Source: Candidatus Latescibacterota bacterium (GTDB taxonomy: Bacteria > Latescibacterota > UBA2968). Taken from it: a DNA stretch of 64,000 nucleotides. Every line of letters starts with the position of its first letter. Position 1 is the stretch's first letter. Where the stretch lies: positions 62,001-126,000 of the forward strand of contig JAJDYX010000031.1 in assembly GCA_022824945.1 (NCBI GenBank), read 5' to 3'. A model generated the notes under the pieces. That model saw nothing but the letters and a program-made list of their open reading frames with translations, was not told the DNA's origin and ran no database searches. This document shows positions 17,746 through 26,524 of this stretch, one piece after another. Position numbers and translations under genes: made by a program.

Positions 17746-19872
17746 TCAAATATTAACTTCAAAAGCACAGTACAGGCCAAATGGATTGGCCGGAATAACT
17801 GAGGTAGGGGCGCCAAGGCTCCCCTGCGTTTCGTATTCCCGATTGGTCAAATTTTTGGCATTGATGCGAAATTTCATCTGCTTGTACGTATAAGACGCGG
17901 ATGCATCCAGCGTCAGCACATTCTCAATCTGAAATTGATTATCTGCAGCAATAAACTGGTTGGTGACATAGCGCGCGCCAACCCCAAATTCCACCCCATT
18001 GTCAAATCCTCTCGCTGTCCACACATTGAAAATATGGCGCGGCGAAAAAGCCGCCCTATTTCCCGAACGATCCATAAGCTGGTATGTAATACCCGTTTGC
18101 GTAAACACGGGAACAAACTCGGTAAAGCGTGTGAGTGTGGCATTGGAAAATGCGTAGGACACAAATGTATGCCAATTTCTCACAGGGCGCATCATCACCT
18201 CAAGCTCGACACCGCGAGACCGTTGATCGCCATCTTGCTGTGTGACACCTGTCGCATCGGGGATTCCGATGTTGTTTTTTGCCAAATGATAAACTGCGAG
18301 GCTCGCGTGCAGGCGGTCATCCAACAGGAATTTTTTCGCGCCCACTTCCATCTGAAAACTCTCTTCGGTCTCTCGCGGACCTGCTACGAGGCTCGAAGGT
18401 GGCGCAAATGCTTTACCTACATTGGCGTAAAATGAGAGAACCTCCTTAAATGAAACCACCATGCCAGCCATAGGACTTAATTTTTGATAATTGCGCGACG
18501 TAGAAGTCACGGAATCATCGTAATCAATGCGGTCATATCGCACGCCTACAAATGCCTCATAGCAGGGACAAAAGACAATGCGATCCACGATATAAGGCGC
18601 AACAACGCGGCTTTTTGAATCCGCCCCCTGCGATTGCCCCGGAATAATAAAAAACGGCTGGCTCGCGGTTTCCACGGGATTGAACACGTCAATATTGGGC
18701 AAGGCCGCCACATCTAAAGTAAACTTATCTTTCCACTGCATCAGTTCCAGTCCGGTGAGCAAGGTGTGTTCTACGTGCCCTGTGCGGAATGTGGATAAAA
18801 ACTCAAACTGATTGCCCAACACTTTCTGGCGATCATCCAAAAGAACGAGCGAGCGCAAAATATCCAGGCTACCCTGAGCATTGGGAAAGATGCCGCTGAA
18901 CAACGTACCCTGAGATACCCATGAAAAATCGGTATAATAGAGCTTATTGCGAAGCGTGACCTGTCTCGACAACCGAGAGTGCAGATCGACGCGCGCCCGA
19001 TAAATATCTTGATCTGACGTATCAAAAGGCGATTGATACGATTGCGTGCGCGGCACATCTGCGACCGCCCCATTGATAATGGGAAGACCCGCATCCGATT
19101 TGTAACTGCTGGTGACATATTCGAAATTGGCGGTCACTGTGGTTTTGTCACTGGGCCGCCACGTCGCCGCGGGATTCACGGCCCACAAACCGCTGTCTTT
19201 ATCGTCTCTATAACTATCAGATACCTGTCGTAGTGCGTTGACGCGCACGGCAACACCCTGATCGACATCTGCCCAATTTGCATCTGCTGTTCCACGAACC
19301 GTATTGTACGGACCGTAAGAACCCCCAACCTGGAAAGCATTTGAAAAAATAGGTTGTTTGCGACTCAGATTCACCGACCCAGAAAGCGGGTTGCCGCCGT
19401 ATAAAAATGCGCCCGGTCCCTTGAGCACCTCCACGCGCTCCAGATTGTAAAGATTGTAAAATGTGGCTTCCGGCTCCGATGCGCCATCGGTGAGCACCAG
19501 CCCGCTGGAAAGCGAATCGAAACCGCGAATGACGAAGAAATCCGTAACGCCAAATACGGTCTGAATATTGACCCCACTCACATTTCGAAGCGCATCCCCC
19601 AAAACCACGCCACTCTGGTGCTGGAACAACCCGTGATTTACAACACCAATACTCGCCGGAGTCAAGCGGATTGGGACGGGGACCTTCATAGCGATAGTGC
19701 TCACGGTAGGCACTTTTTCCCTGCTCTCTGTCACCACGATCTCTTCCCCCGCATAAACGGGCAGTTCTTCCTCCTCCTTCTTATCCCCCTCTTCTGTATT
19801 CTGCGCGAAAATGAGATTGCCAGTTATACCCAGAATACAGGCAAAAATCAAAATCTGTCGAAAATAACGCAT
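17746..19872 (-). CDS. TonB-dependent outer membrane receptor (siderophore-receptor-like)
   Basis: 708 residues. A signal peptide (hydrophobic core ending LIFAQ) is followed by an acidic linker and a TonB-box-like EEIVVTES. The plug domain shows VLGDALRNVSGVNIQ, FFVIRGFD and LERVEVLKGPGAFLYGG. The rest has the alternating pattern of a 22-strand barrel. The C-terminal residue is Ile instead of the common aromatic residue. It resembles ferric-siderophore receptors, but the ligand is not determined. It heads the array of ligase, flavoprotein and glycosyltransferase genes with a three-base gap, so it may take back the metabolite made by that operon. Confidence 0.92.
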   Translation of the reverse strand: MRYFRQILIFACILGITGNLIFAQNTEEGDKKEEEELPVYAGEEIVVTESREKVPTVSTIAMKVPVPIRLTPASIGVVNHGLFQHQSGVVLGDALRNVSGVNIQTVFGVTDFFVIRGFDSLSSGLVLTDGASEPEATFYNLYNLERVEVLKGPGAFLYGGNPLSGSVNLSRKQPIFSNAFQVGGSYGPYNTVRGTADANWADVDQGVAVRVNALRQVSDSYRDDKDSGLWAVNPAATWRPSDKTTVTANFEYVTSSYKSDAGLPIINGAVADVPRTQSYQSPFDTSDQDIYRARVDLHSRLSRQVTLRNKLYYTDFSWVSQGTLFSGIFPNAQGSLDILRSLVLLDDRQKVLGNQFEFLSTFRTGHVEHTLLTGLELMQWKDKFTLDVAALPNIDVFNPVETASQPFFIIPGQSQGADSKSRVVAPYIVDRIVFCPCYEAFVGVRYDRIDYDDSVTSTSRNYQKLSPMAGMVVSFKEVLSFYANVGKAFAPPSSLVAGPRETEESFQMEVGAKKFLLDDRLHASLAVYHLAKNNIGIPDATGVTQQDGDQRSRGVELEVMMRPVRNWHTFVSYAFSNATLTRFTEFVPVFTQTGITYQLMDRSGNRAAFSPRHIFNVWTARGFDNGVEFGVGARYVTNQFIAADNQFQIENVLTLDASASYTYKQMKFRINAKNLTNREYETQGSLGAPTSVIPANPFGLYCAFEVNI

Positions 19873-19901
19873 AGCGGCTTCTCCTGTTGTCAGATCTCAG
19901 T

Positions 19902-19950
19902 CCCCCGGCGTTTCCACTGTTCTTTACCAGCCTCTGCTTCAATATATTTT
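19902..19950. repeat. Partial duplication of an internal propeller-coding segment
   Basis: Bases 19902-19950 match 20188-20236 in the same orientation at 43 of 49 positions, and all six differences are transitions. After a five-base gap the next eight bases (CATTGTCA) also match. The source encodes the blade segment EAKTGKEQWKRRG. The copy lies across the 3' end of the same gene, in another reading frame, and supplies its last few codons and stop codon. Confidence 0.8.
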
Positions 19951-21180
19951 AACATTGTCAGGCTTCGCCCATGCGCCCGATACATCCATGCATACAATCC
20001 TGTGCATATCGCGCACAAAAATTTTGCCATTAGCGAGCGTTGGTGGTGTCCAGCATTTGCCCGAAAGCACCTGTGCACTGACGTTTTCACGGAAACTCGT
20101 GGGCGATGCATCTGCCAATGCGAGTTTGCCTTTATCGCTCAAAATGATCAACTGTCCATCGGCATAAATAAGCGATCCTTTGCCATACCCCCGGCGTTTC
20201 CACTGTTCTTTGCCGGTCTTTGCTTCAATACATTTCAAAATTGCATTGTCAAAACCGTAGATATAGTCACCGATCAGGAGCGATGTTCCAAAATGGTTTT
20301 TCATGCCGCGACTTTCCCACACCTTTTTAACGCTCAAACCATCTCCCTGCGGTTCAATTTGCAACAGAGCTGCCCCGTGATCATATCCCGAAGAGATAAA
20401 TATGTGATCTGGGGGCACAAAAATTGGCGTAGCAACATTCAGATCATACGATGTGGACCAGGGAAATCGCCAGTAGAGCGAGCCATCCACGGGAGAAAGC
20501 CCAACCGCTGCTTCACCCGAAACAAAAACCACCTGGCGAATACCCGCAATATCTACGGCAATGGGCGATGAATAAGACACGATATCTCGTTGAGACGCCC
20601 ACTTGAGAGCACCATTTGTCTTATCCAAAGCGATAAACGTCCCCTGCCGTGTACCCACTTCTAAGAGCAACAAATCGCCTTCCACCAGCGGCGAAGTCGA
20701 AAACCCGAATTTTGGCACGCGACTGCCCAACCCATCGTAGAGATCGACCAGCCACAGTTTTTTTCCATCTTTTGCATTGAGCGCGTACAACCAGCCTTCG
20801 GCACTGAGCACAAAAACCCGCTCGCCATCTACAGTAGGCTGAGAACGGGGACCGTTCCCACCTTGACGCTCATAGAATTTAGCACCTGTCTTAAAACGCC
20901 ATATTTCCTCGCCCGTTTTTTCATTCAGACAAATGACAAATTCGTCCTCCCCAGCAGAAAACATCGTATAAACCCGTCCATCTGCGACCGAGATACCGGA
21001 AAATCCCTCACCGAGTTCTTTTTGCCACACAACCGTTGGCCCATCTTTTGCCCAGGTCGTCAACAGCCCCGTTTCAGAAGAAATACCCGTCCGGTTGGGA
21101 CCCAACCACTGGGGCCAATCTGCGTGTGCGGAAGAAAAGCACAACCCAACAGCGATTAACAAATAATACCTGTACTTCAT
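19939..21180 (-). CDS. PQQ-like beta-propeller exported protein
   Basis: 413 residues. A signal peptide ends near SSAHA, followed at once by DWPQWLGPNRTG, the family entry motif. Blades carry CLNEKTGEEIWRF, ALNAKDGKKLWLV, ALDKTNGALKWAS and CIEAKTGKEQWKR. It probably folds as a seven- or eight-bladed periplasmic propeller. It lies 31 bases downstream of the HemW-like gene and 66 upstream of the TonB receptor gene, so it could be part of the same transcript. Its last codons (NVKIY, then TGA) lie within a 49-base duplication of its own internal sequence, which indicates that the original 3' end has been altered. Ligand and function are unknown. Confidence 0.88.
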   Translation of the reverse strand: MKYRYYLLIAVGLCFSSAHADWPQWLGPNRTGISSETGLLTTWAKDGPTVVWQKELGEGFSGISVADGRVYTMFSAGEDEFVICLNEKTGEEIWRFKTGAKFYERQGGNGPRSQPTVDGERVFVLSAEGWLYALNAKDGKKLWLVDLYDGLGSRVPKFGFSTSPLVEGDLLLLEVGTRQGTFIALDKTNGALKWASQRDIVSYSSPIAVDIAGIRQVVFVSGEAAVGLSPVDGSLYWRFPWSTSYDLNVATPIFVPPDHIFISSGYDHGAALLQIEPQGDGLSVKKVWESRGMKNHFGTSLLIGDYIYGFDNAILKCIEAKTGKEQWKRRGYGKGSLIYADGQLIILSDKGKLALADASPTSFRENVSAQVLSGKCWTPPTLANGKIFVRDMHRIVCMDVSGAWAKPDNVKIY

Positions 21181-21211
21181 AAATCCTCCTTAGTTAGTAG
21201 AAATTGATCGT

Positions 21212-22558
21212 TCAGGTATAGCGCGAATTGCGATATTTTTCGTGATAAAATTCGGGAAGCAATTGATCGACGCGCAAAAGTCCCTCCCGGCTCAGAGTAA
21301 CACTTTGCGAATCGAAATCCAGCATCTCGTATTCCCTGAGTTTTTTATAGGCTTCACCAAATTGGTGCAGAATATTGACGCCAAATTTATCCTGGAAATA
21401 CGCTGTTTCAATCCGTCCCAGCTTGAGTTGCAAAATCATCTCCCTTATCAGCCGCTCTTCTTTTGTCGGCACAAAAGAGCGATTGATCGGAAGTTGCCCT
21501 TTGTCAATGGTTTCGATATAGGGATCCCAATGCGTCTGGTTTTGAAAATGCATACCCCCCACATGAGAAAAAGAAGCCACGCCAGTACCGATGAGATCCG
21601 CACTGCGCCACAGGGCATCTCGATAGACGAATTTATTCAGACGACCTTTTTTGACCAGCGTATAAGCACTCGATGTCTCATAGCCCGCTTTGGCGAACTC
21701 TTCAATCGCATAATTGTGCCACGCGCGCTTGGTAGGCCAATCTGCGACTGGCAAACCTCCTCCATCGCGTATGGCTTTTGAATACGTCGTATTAAACGGC
21801 AATTCCATCTGATAGATAGTAACGCTATCCGCATCGAGATCAATGGTGCCCTGCACTGTATCTCGCCACGTCTCCCACGATTCCCCAATCATACCGGAGA
21901 TTAAATCCACATTGACCTGTGCAAATTCCTGAGCCTTGACCCAGGGCATAGCCCTGTAAATTTCTTTGCTGACGTGTGCGCGACCATTCTCCCGCAAAAT
22001 ATCGTCATTTAAGTTCTCCAAACCCAGGCTCAAGCGCGTGACGCCAATTTCCCGAACAGCCTCAACTTTGGATTGTGAAAGCGTACCCGGCTCACACTCA
22101 AACGCCACCTCTTCCGCATCATCCCAGGGCATGACAGCCTTGACCCTGTCAACCAGAGCCTTTAAGTGTTTGACACTAATATAAGACGGCGTACCACCGC
22201 CAAAATAGACAAAGTGCAATTTTCTACCTGCAATACGCGGCAAGGTACTATACGTTTCCACCTCTTTTGCCAGAGCATCCAAATACGTTTGAATTTCAGC
22301 ACTGTTGCGATCTGTATAAACCCGAAAATAACAGAACTTGCACCGCTTTCGGCAAAATGGAATATGCATGTAAAGGCCCAGAGGTATTTCTCTATCCCCC
22401 GAATCGGATGTGTGCAACATCTCTTCAATCTGCGCCGTATTTTCATCGCGCCAGAAAGAGTAAGGCGGATAATTGGAAACAAACACGCTTCCAACATCTG
22501 TTTCCTTCCACACTTTACGGGTCGTCGCCGGCTCTGGAATCTGGATTTGCTCGCTCAT
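21212..22558 (-). CDS. HemW/HemN-like radical SAM protein (coproporphyrinogen III oxidase family)
   Basis: About 448 residues from the ATG at 22558, which overlaps the upstream propeller stop codon (ATGA) and has GGCGGAAGA before it. The radical SAM site is CRKRCKFC (C-x3-C-x2-C), preceded by LYMHIPF. YFGGGTPS and AFECEPGTL are the usual next motifs, and a HemN-C-like domain with TGVASFSHVGG follows. The fourth Cys of true HemN (CxC) is absent, which favours HemW-like heme chaperones or other anaerobic or aerobic radical enzymes over a coproporphyrinogen oxidase. The overlap with a propeller gene suggests a shared task, but none is known. Confidence 0.85.
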   Translation of the reverse strand: MSEQIQIPEPATTRKVWKETDVGSVFVSNYPPYSFWRDENTAQIEEMLHTSDSGDREIPLGLYMHIPFCRKRCKFCYFRVYTDRNSAEIQTYLDALAKEVETYSTLPRIAGRKLHFVYFGGGTPSYISVKHLKALVDRVKAVMPWDDAEEVAFECEPGTLSQSKVEAVREIGVTRLSLGLENLNDDILRENGRAHVSKEIYRAMPWVKAQEFAQVNVDLISGMIGESWETWRDTVQGTIDLDADSVTIYQMELPFNTTYSKAIRDGGGLPVADWPTKRAWHNYAIEEFAKAGYETSSAYTLVKKGRLNKFVYRDALWRSADLIGTGVASFSHVGGMHFQNQTHWDPYIETIDKGQLPINRSFVPTKEERLIREMILQLKLGRIETAYFQDKFGVNILHQFGEAYKKLREYEMLDFDSQSVTLSREGLLRVDQLLPEFYHEKYRNSRYT

Positions 22559-23700
22559 TCTTCCGCCTTTCCAAAACAATATAACGTGCCATCTGTTGTG
22601 CCAATAATCAGCCGCTCTCGCGCCACACTGGGCGAGGCGACAAATTCCGATCCGGTCACAAATTCCCAACCGAGCTCACCGGTCTCGAGATTTAATGCCA
22701 CGATTTTGCCACCTGTGGTCCCTGCAAATACGCGATCACCCACCACAACCGGAGATGCTTCAAATCGGGATCGGGACGTGTAAGTCCACCAAACATCGCC
22801 CGTATCGGGATCAAGTGCGTGAACCATTTTGTCGCGCCCTGCAACAATAACCCGCTCAGGAGTTATGGATGGCGATGCAAAATAGGGCAATTTTCGCTGC
22901 GGATGTTCGTATCGCCAGGCAATTTCTTTTGCCGTTAAGTCAATGCACAAGACCTGGCTTTCATAAGTTCCCACATAAGCGTGCGTCTGCTGAACGGCAG
23001 CACTGGCGCCCACATAAGCACCGAGTTCAATTTGCGATTGCTCTTTTCCGCTGGCAATATCGATAACGCGCAAAAGACCATCACAGCCCGCGATTAGCGT
23101 ATGCGTTTGTGCGATAGCCGGCATACCGTGAACATAACCATCCGTTTCTATCTTCCACAATAAAGCCCCATCGTCCGGCGCGAGGCAATATAAGAACTGA
23201 TCATAAGACCCAAACAGGATGCGCCCCCCGGTTGCATTCGCCGACGAGATAATCTCCCCATCCGTTTGAAACGTCCACAATGCATTACCTGTTTGTGCAT
23301 CAACAGCGTGAAAAACGCCATTGCCATCACCGAAAAACACGGTTTTTTCAAAAACCAGTGGCGATGATTTGATCTCACCCGTAGCCACATACGTCCACTT
23401 GAGCACACCGCTGTCAAAATCAAAAGCATACAGCTTTTCATCCAACCCGCCCACATACACCGCGTCTTGCCAAATTGCGGCGGTGGATTCAATCCCTATT
23501 TCGACCTGTGCCGTCCACAACACATCCAGTTCAGCGGACAGGCTGCTATTTGCAACACCCGTAGATTGTGCATCCCCGCGAAATCGGCTCCATTCTTCTG
23601 CATGGATGGGAATTAAAAATAAAGTCAAAAAAACAACCACAGATAAACACAGATGAACACAGAGGGTTACATTGTTACCTGTTTCATCATGTATGTGCAT
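22555..23700 (-). CDS. PQQ-like beta-propeller exported protein with repeat-derived 5' end
   Basis: 381 residues. Blades follow the YAFDFDSGVLKWT, AVDAQTGNALWTF, ALDPDTGDVWWTY and ALNLETGELGWEF pattern, and SRFRGDAQSTG is the entry motif. The first 32 or so residues form the signal peptide, ending in PIHA. The Shine-Dalgarno GAAAGG, the ATG at 23700 and the codons for NVTLCVHLCLSVVV all lie in the 12-mer repeat element at 23635-23742. The start is accepted because of that Shine-Dalgarno; a shorter form from GTG or TTG codons near residue 20 is possible. It overlaps the HemW-like gene by four bases. Function is unknown. Confidence 0.85.
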   Translation of the reverse strand: MHIHDETGNNVTLCVHLCLSVVVFLTLFLIPIHAEEWSRFRGDAQSTGVANSSLSAELDVLWTAQVEIGIESTAAIWQDAVYVGGLDEKLYAFDFDSGVLKWTYVATGEIKSSPLVFEKTVFFGDGNGVFHAVDAQTGNALWTFQTDGEIISSANATGGRILFGSYDQFLYCLAPDDGALLWKIETDGYVHGMPAIAQTHTLIAGCDGLLRVIDIASGKEQSQIELGAYVGASAAVQQTHAYVGTYESQVLCIDLTAKEIAWRYEHPQRKLPYFASPSITPERVIVAGRDKMVHALDPDTGDVWWTYTSRSRFEASPVVVGDRVFAGTTGGKIVALNLETGELGWEFVTGSEFVASPSVARERLIIGTTDGTLYCFGKAEE

Positions 23701-23742
23701 AAAAGCCTTTCATCTGCGCCCATCTGCGTCATCTGCGGATCA
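23635..23742. repeat. Inverted pair of 12-mer tandem arrays (MITE-like element, copy 2)
   Basis: The left arm (23635-23664) is CCACAGATAAACACAGATGA and its continuation. The right arm (23708-23742) is CATCTGCGCCCATCTGCGTC and its continuation, in opposite orientation. The spacer of about 43 bases contains GGTTACATTGTTA and AAAGCCTTT, which resemble the spacer of copy 1 at 4709-4832. The right arm touches the TGA stop of the Fe-ADH gene, and the rest encodes the 5' end of the propeller gene. Confidence 0.75.
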
Positions 23743-24855
23743 ATACACAGATTCGTAAAGGACGAGAAAATCATCTTCATCCACGGGTCTCGGATTAAAG
23801 GTACCCGTCCATTGTTCTGTCGCATCTCTTGCCAGCATTGGGAGGCTGTCACGCGCCACACCGAGGTCGCGCAGTTGAAAAGGCAGATTTGCACATTCTT
23901 TCAGAAAAACGACCTTCTCGACGAGTTCATCAACATCGGATCCAAGTCCACGATAGCGCGTATTTTCGGTTTCTCCATTAAATTGGACGACAGCGGGCAG
24001 CATAAGTGCCACAGCAATACCATGTGTAATACCAAAATGCGCGGTCAATGGATTGGCACACGCATGTGCTGCACCCAACATAGCATTCTCAATAGCCGCA
24101 CCGGCAAGATGTGCGCCCAAAAGCATTTTACTTCTCGCTTCGTTATCGGAGGCATCCTTCAGCACGCTTTCAAAACTCGATGAAAGCAATTGCCACGCCC
24201 TTTGAGCGAACATCATAGAAATGGCATTCCGGCGCGTGCAAACATAACTTTCAATAGCGTGTGCGATGGCGTCTATACCCGTTGCGGCAGCGACATTTTT
24301 GGGCACACTTTCGGTTAGTGCCGGATCGAGAATAACACTTCGAAATCGCGCTTTCAGATCGCCACAGGCCATCTTGACATGCGTTTTTGCATCGGAAATA
24401 AGCGCGTAGGACTGCGCTTCACTCCCAGTACCCGCAGTCGTTGGAATCCCGATAGAAGGCAACATGGGTTTTCCCGCATGGCCCATACCCAGATAATCTT
24501 CCATCTGTCCGCCGTTTGTCAGGATAAAATTGATCCCCTTAGCGCAATCCATCGCGCTTCCCCCACCCATACCGACGATCAAATCAATATTTCCACGCGA
24601 TTTTGCGAACGCGACACCGGCCCCTATATGCGCGGTCGTGGGATTTTCATCCACACCATCAAATACAAAAAAATCCAGAGAAGCGCGCTGAAGCACCGCA
24701 TTCGCACGGTCTGCAAGCCCGGCACTTACAATCCCTGGATCGGTCACAAAAAGAATGCGACTTCCGCCCAATTCTTTTGATAAATTCCCCAACTGCGCGA
24801 GTGTGCCCTCCCCAAACACCACGCGCGTAGTGGGACAAAAATCAAATGCTTTCAT
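23740..24855 (-). CDS. Iron-containing alcohol dehydrogenase
   Basis: 371 residues, standard for group III alcohol dehydrogenases. The N-terminal dinucleotide fold contains GVGGGSAMDCAKG in its usual form (VGMGGGSAMDCAKG), followed by GIPTTAGTGSEA. The metal site is supplied by GIDAIAHAIESY and the HACANPLTAHFGITHG block. It should interconvert an aldehyde and an alcohol with NAD(P). It starts three bases after the aldehyde dehydrogenase gene, so the two probably act in sequence. Its stop codon abuts repeat element copy 2. Confidence 0.92.
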   Translation of the reverse strand: MKAFDFCPTTRVVFGEGTLAQLGNLSKELGGSRILFVTDPGIVSAGLADRANAVLQRASLDFFVFDGVDENPTTAHIGAGVAFAKSRGNIDLIVGMGGGSAMDCAKGINFILTNGGQMEDYLGMGHAGKPMLPSIGIPTTAGTGSEAQSYALISDAKTHVKMACGDLKARFRSVILDPALTESVPKNVAAATGIDAIAHAIESYVCTRRNAISMMFAQRAWQLLSSSFESVLKDASDNEARSKMLLGAHLAGAAIENAMLGAAHACANPLTAHFGITHGIAVALMLPAVVQFNGETENTRYRGLGSDVDELVEKVVFLKECANLPFQLRDLGVARDSLPMLARDATEQWTGTFNPRPVDEDDFLVLYESVY

Positions 24856-24858
24856 CTC

Positions 24859-26283
24859 CTATGCCTGTTTCGCCCATTGCAGCGCGCGCTGCCGGTACAG
24901 GTGTTCGAACAAATTGCCCTCGTGTGGTTGATCCCATGAAATCTGATGCGTGGGAATCGCCCCCACATTGAGTCTTTCTACATGGGGCGAATTGAGCAAT
25001 TTATCGATAAATACACGGTCTTCTGTTATAGCTGTCACCACGAGACTCGGTCCGATCTTATCCAGAATTTCCGACTGCGAGACTTCGATTACGCTCGCGT
25101 ATGGAAACAGATATTCGGTATTTGCAAGAGGATGTTCAAAATCATCACACCAGACAACCGTGGGATTTAAGAATTTCAATCCATCGATCTCGACCAGCCG
25201 ATCACCGCGCAATTTTTTGGTCAGCTCTTCGGCCCCCGGGGTTTTCAGATGAATGTCTATTGCTGTCGAAATTTGATCGGCGAATGTGGGATTGGTAAAT
25301 GCCGCGATCTGCGCTTCCGGATCATCAAGAGGTCTCCCGACGATTTTTGCCAATCGCTCTGCGAGTGCTTCGGCAATTTCTCGACCATGCGCGGGAACCC
25401 ACACGCCCGACGCATTGATACAAGAGCGACCGCCATTTGCAGTAATTGAAGCAACTGCGATATCGAGACAGTCTTCCCAGCGATCTATCATATCTTCACC
25501 AATAATGACCTTACTCTGCCCAGGCCCGTGAATTTCCACGCGGGGATCGCTCAGCCAGGGCGCGACCGTCGCCCCGCCCCCAAAGAGCATGGAGCGACCG
25601 CATCGAATCAAAATTTCAGTGGCACCACCGTGATCCGTCGGATAGAACCCAAACGCTTCTGGCGGGCACCCCGCTTCTATAAACGCCTGTGCAATTCGGA
25701 AAGGCGTCCAGGGCTCTTCGCGCCCGGGTTTTAGAACAAGGGGCACTTTGAGCGGGATGGATGGAACCCACAGCGCGTGTACCCCCGGCGAATTGCTCGG
25801 CAATATAGCCCCGAGGGCATCGGCCTGACAAATATAGCTGAGAGAACGACCATCCTGATTGTACCAGCCCTCATCGAGCACAGAGAGGTCTAACCCTCGT
25901 GTGAGCCCCCCTAAAATAGCTTCGATCTCTGTACACACGAGCTGAATTTTCTCCATATTCGCGCGGCAGAGAGCTTCGGGCATACCCGTTGTGCCAGACA
26001 CCTGTTTGACATAATCATCGGGCGTCTGGATATGGTCGCCAATGGGCAAATCGGCTTCTGCAAATAAGCGAGCGGCCTCGCGGGTTATATCCACGAGTTC
26101 CGACACACTCAGCCTGTCGAGCACCCGCTTGTTCACCGCGGACGCATTTAAGTCCTTAGCGACCAACCCTCGATTTGCCTGACTGACCTGAACGAGCGGC
26201 TCGCCAGTTTGAATATGCGACACTTCCTGAACACTCAAACTCGTGTACGGTTCCCCCGCACGTAAAATGGGTAAGTGAATCAT
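24859..26283 (-). CDS. Aldehyde dehydrogenase superfamily protein, probably acylating (acyl-CoA reductase-like)
   Basis: 474 residues with an ALDH fold. The catalytic Cys is in GGRSCINASG (Cys288). In place of the ELGGK motif with the general-base Glu of hydrolytic ALDHs there is HGPGQSKVIIGED, which resembles the GPGN-type motif of CoA-acylating ALDHs and LuxC-like acyl-CoA reductases. I infer reduction of an acyl-CoA to an aldehyde, which the downstream Fe-ADH (three-base gap) could reduce to an alcohol. The substrate is unknown. It is the first gene of the long minus-strand array. It ends in TAG. Confidence 0.82.
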   Translation of the reverse strand: MIHLPILRAGEPYTSLSVQEVSHIQTGEPLVQVSQANRGLVAKDLNASAVNKRVLDRLSVSELVDITREAARLFAEADLPIGDHIQTPDDYVKQVSGTTGMPEALCRANMEKIQLVCTEIEAILGGLTRGLDLSVLDEGWYNQDGRSLSYICQADALGAILPSNSPGVHALWVPSIPLKVPLVLKPGREEPWTPFRIAQAFIEAGCPPEAFGFYPTDHGGATEILIRCGRSMLFGGGATVAPWLSDPRVEIHGPGQSKVIIGEDMIDRWEDCLDIAVASITANGGRSCINASGVWVPAHGREIAEALAERLAKIVGRPLDDPEAQIAAFTNPTFADQISTAIDIHLKTPGAEELTKKLRGDRLVEIDGLKFLNPTVVWCDDFEHPLANTEYLFPYASVIEVSQSEILDKIGPSLVVTAITEDRVFIDKLLNSPHVERLNVGAIPTHQISWDQPHEGNLFEHLYRQRALQWAKQA

Positions 26284-26434
26284 ATATTTCGCCTCTTTGA
26301 AAGACTAATTATTGCCTCCCTGCAACATTTAGGGAAGGGATTTATAGTCATAAAATTAGGCTCAAGTATGGTTTTAAATTGCGTTGTAGAACATAGAAAG
26401 TAGCTTTTCACCCAAATAAAAGCAAGCGCAATAA

Positions 26435-26502
26435 CGTGAGTATTTTCATATTGACTCTAAAATACTCACGAGTATATTGTGGTTTAGTCTAAAATACTCA
26501 CG
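26435..26502 (+). promoter_or_regulatory. Promoter with three copies of an AAAATACTCACG operator-like 12-mer
   Basis: CGTGAGTATTTT (26435-26446) and AAAATACTCACG (26459-26470) form a perfect 12-base inverted repeat with a 12-base centre. TCTAAAATACTCACG occurs twice in direct orientation (26456-26470 and 26488-26502), 32 bases apart, about three helical turns. A promoter TTGACT (26451-26456), 16 bases, TATATT (26473-26478) encloses the second copy. This arrangement suggests a repressor or autoregulator binding site. GAAAGGTGAT before the ATG at 26525 is the Shine-Dalgarno sequence. Confidence 0.75.
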
Positions 26503-26524
26503 ACATGCGAGAAAGGTGATAAGT

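Noticed and set aside
19618..20571. 317-codon plus-strand frame spanning the TonB receptor and propeller genes
   Set aside because: It crosses two well-supported minus-strand genes and has no domain or Shine-Dalgarno sequence.
25983..26003. VSGTTGMPEAL in the aldehyde dehydrogenase resembles the P-loop of adenylate-forming enzymes
   Set aside because: The Lys of SGTTGxPK is absent and the rest of the protein is an ALDH with a catalytic Cys; the likeness is probably chance.
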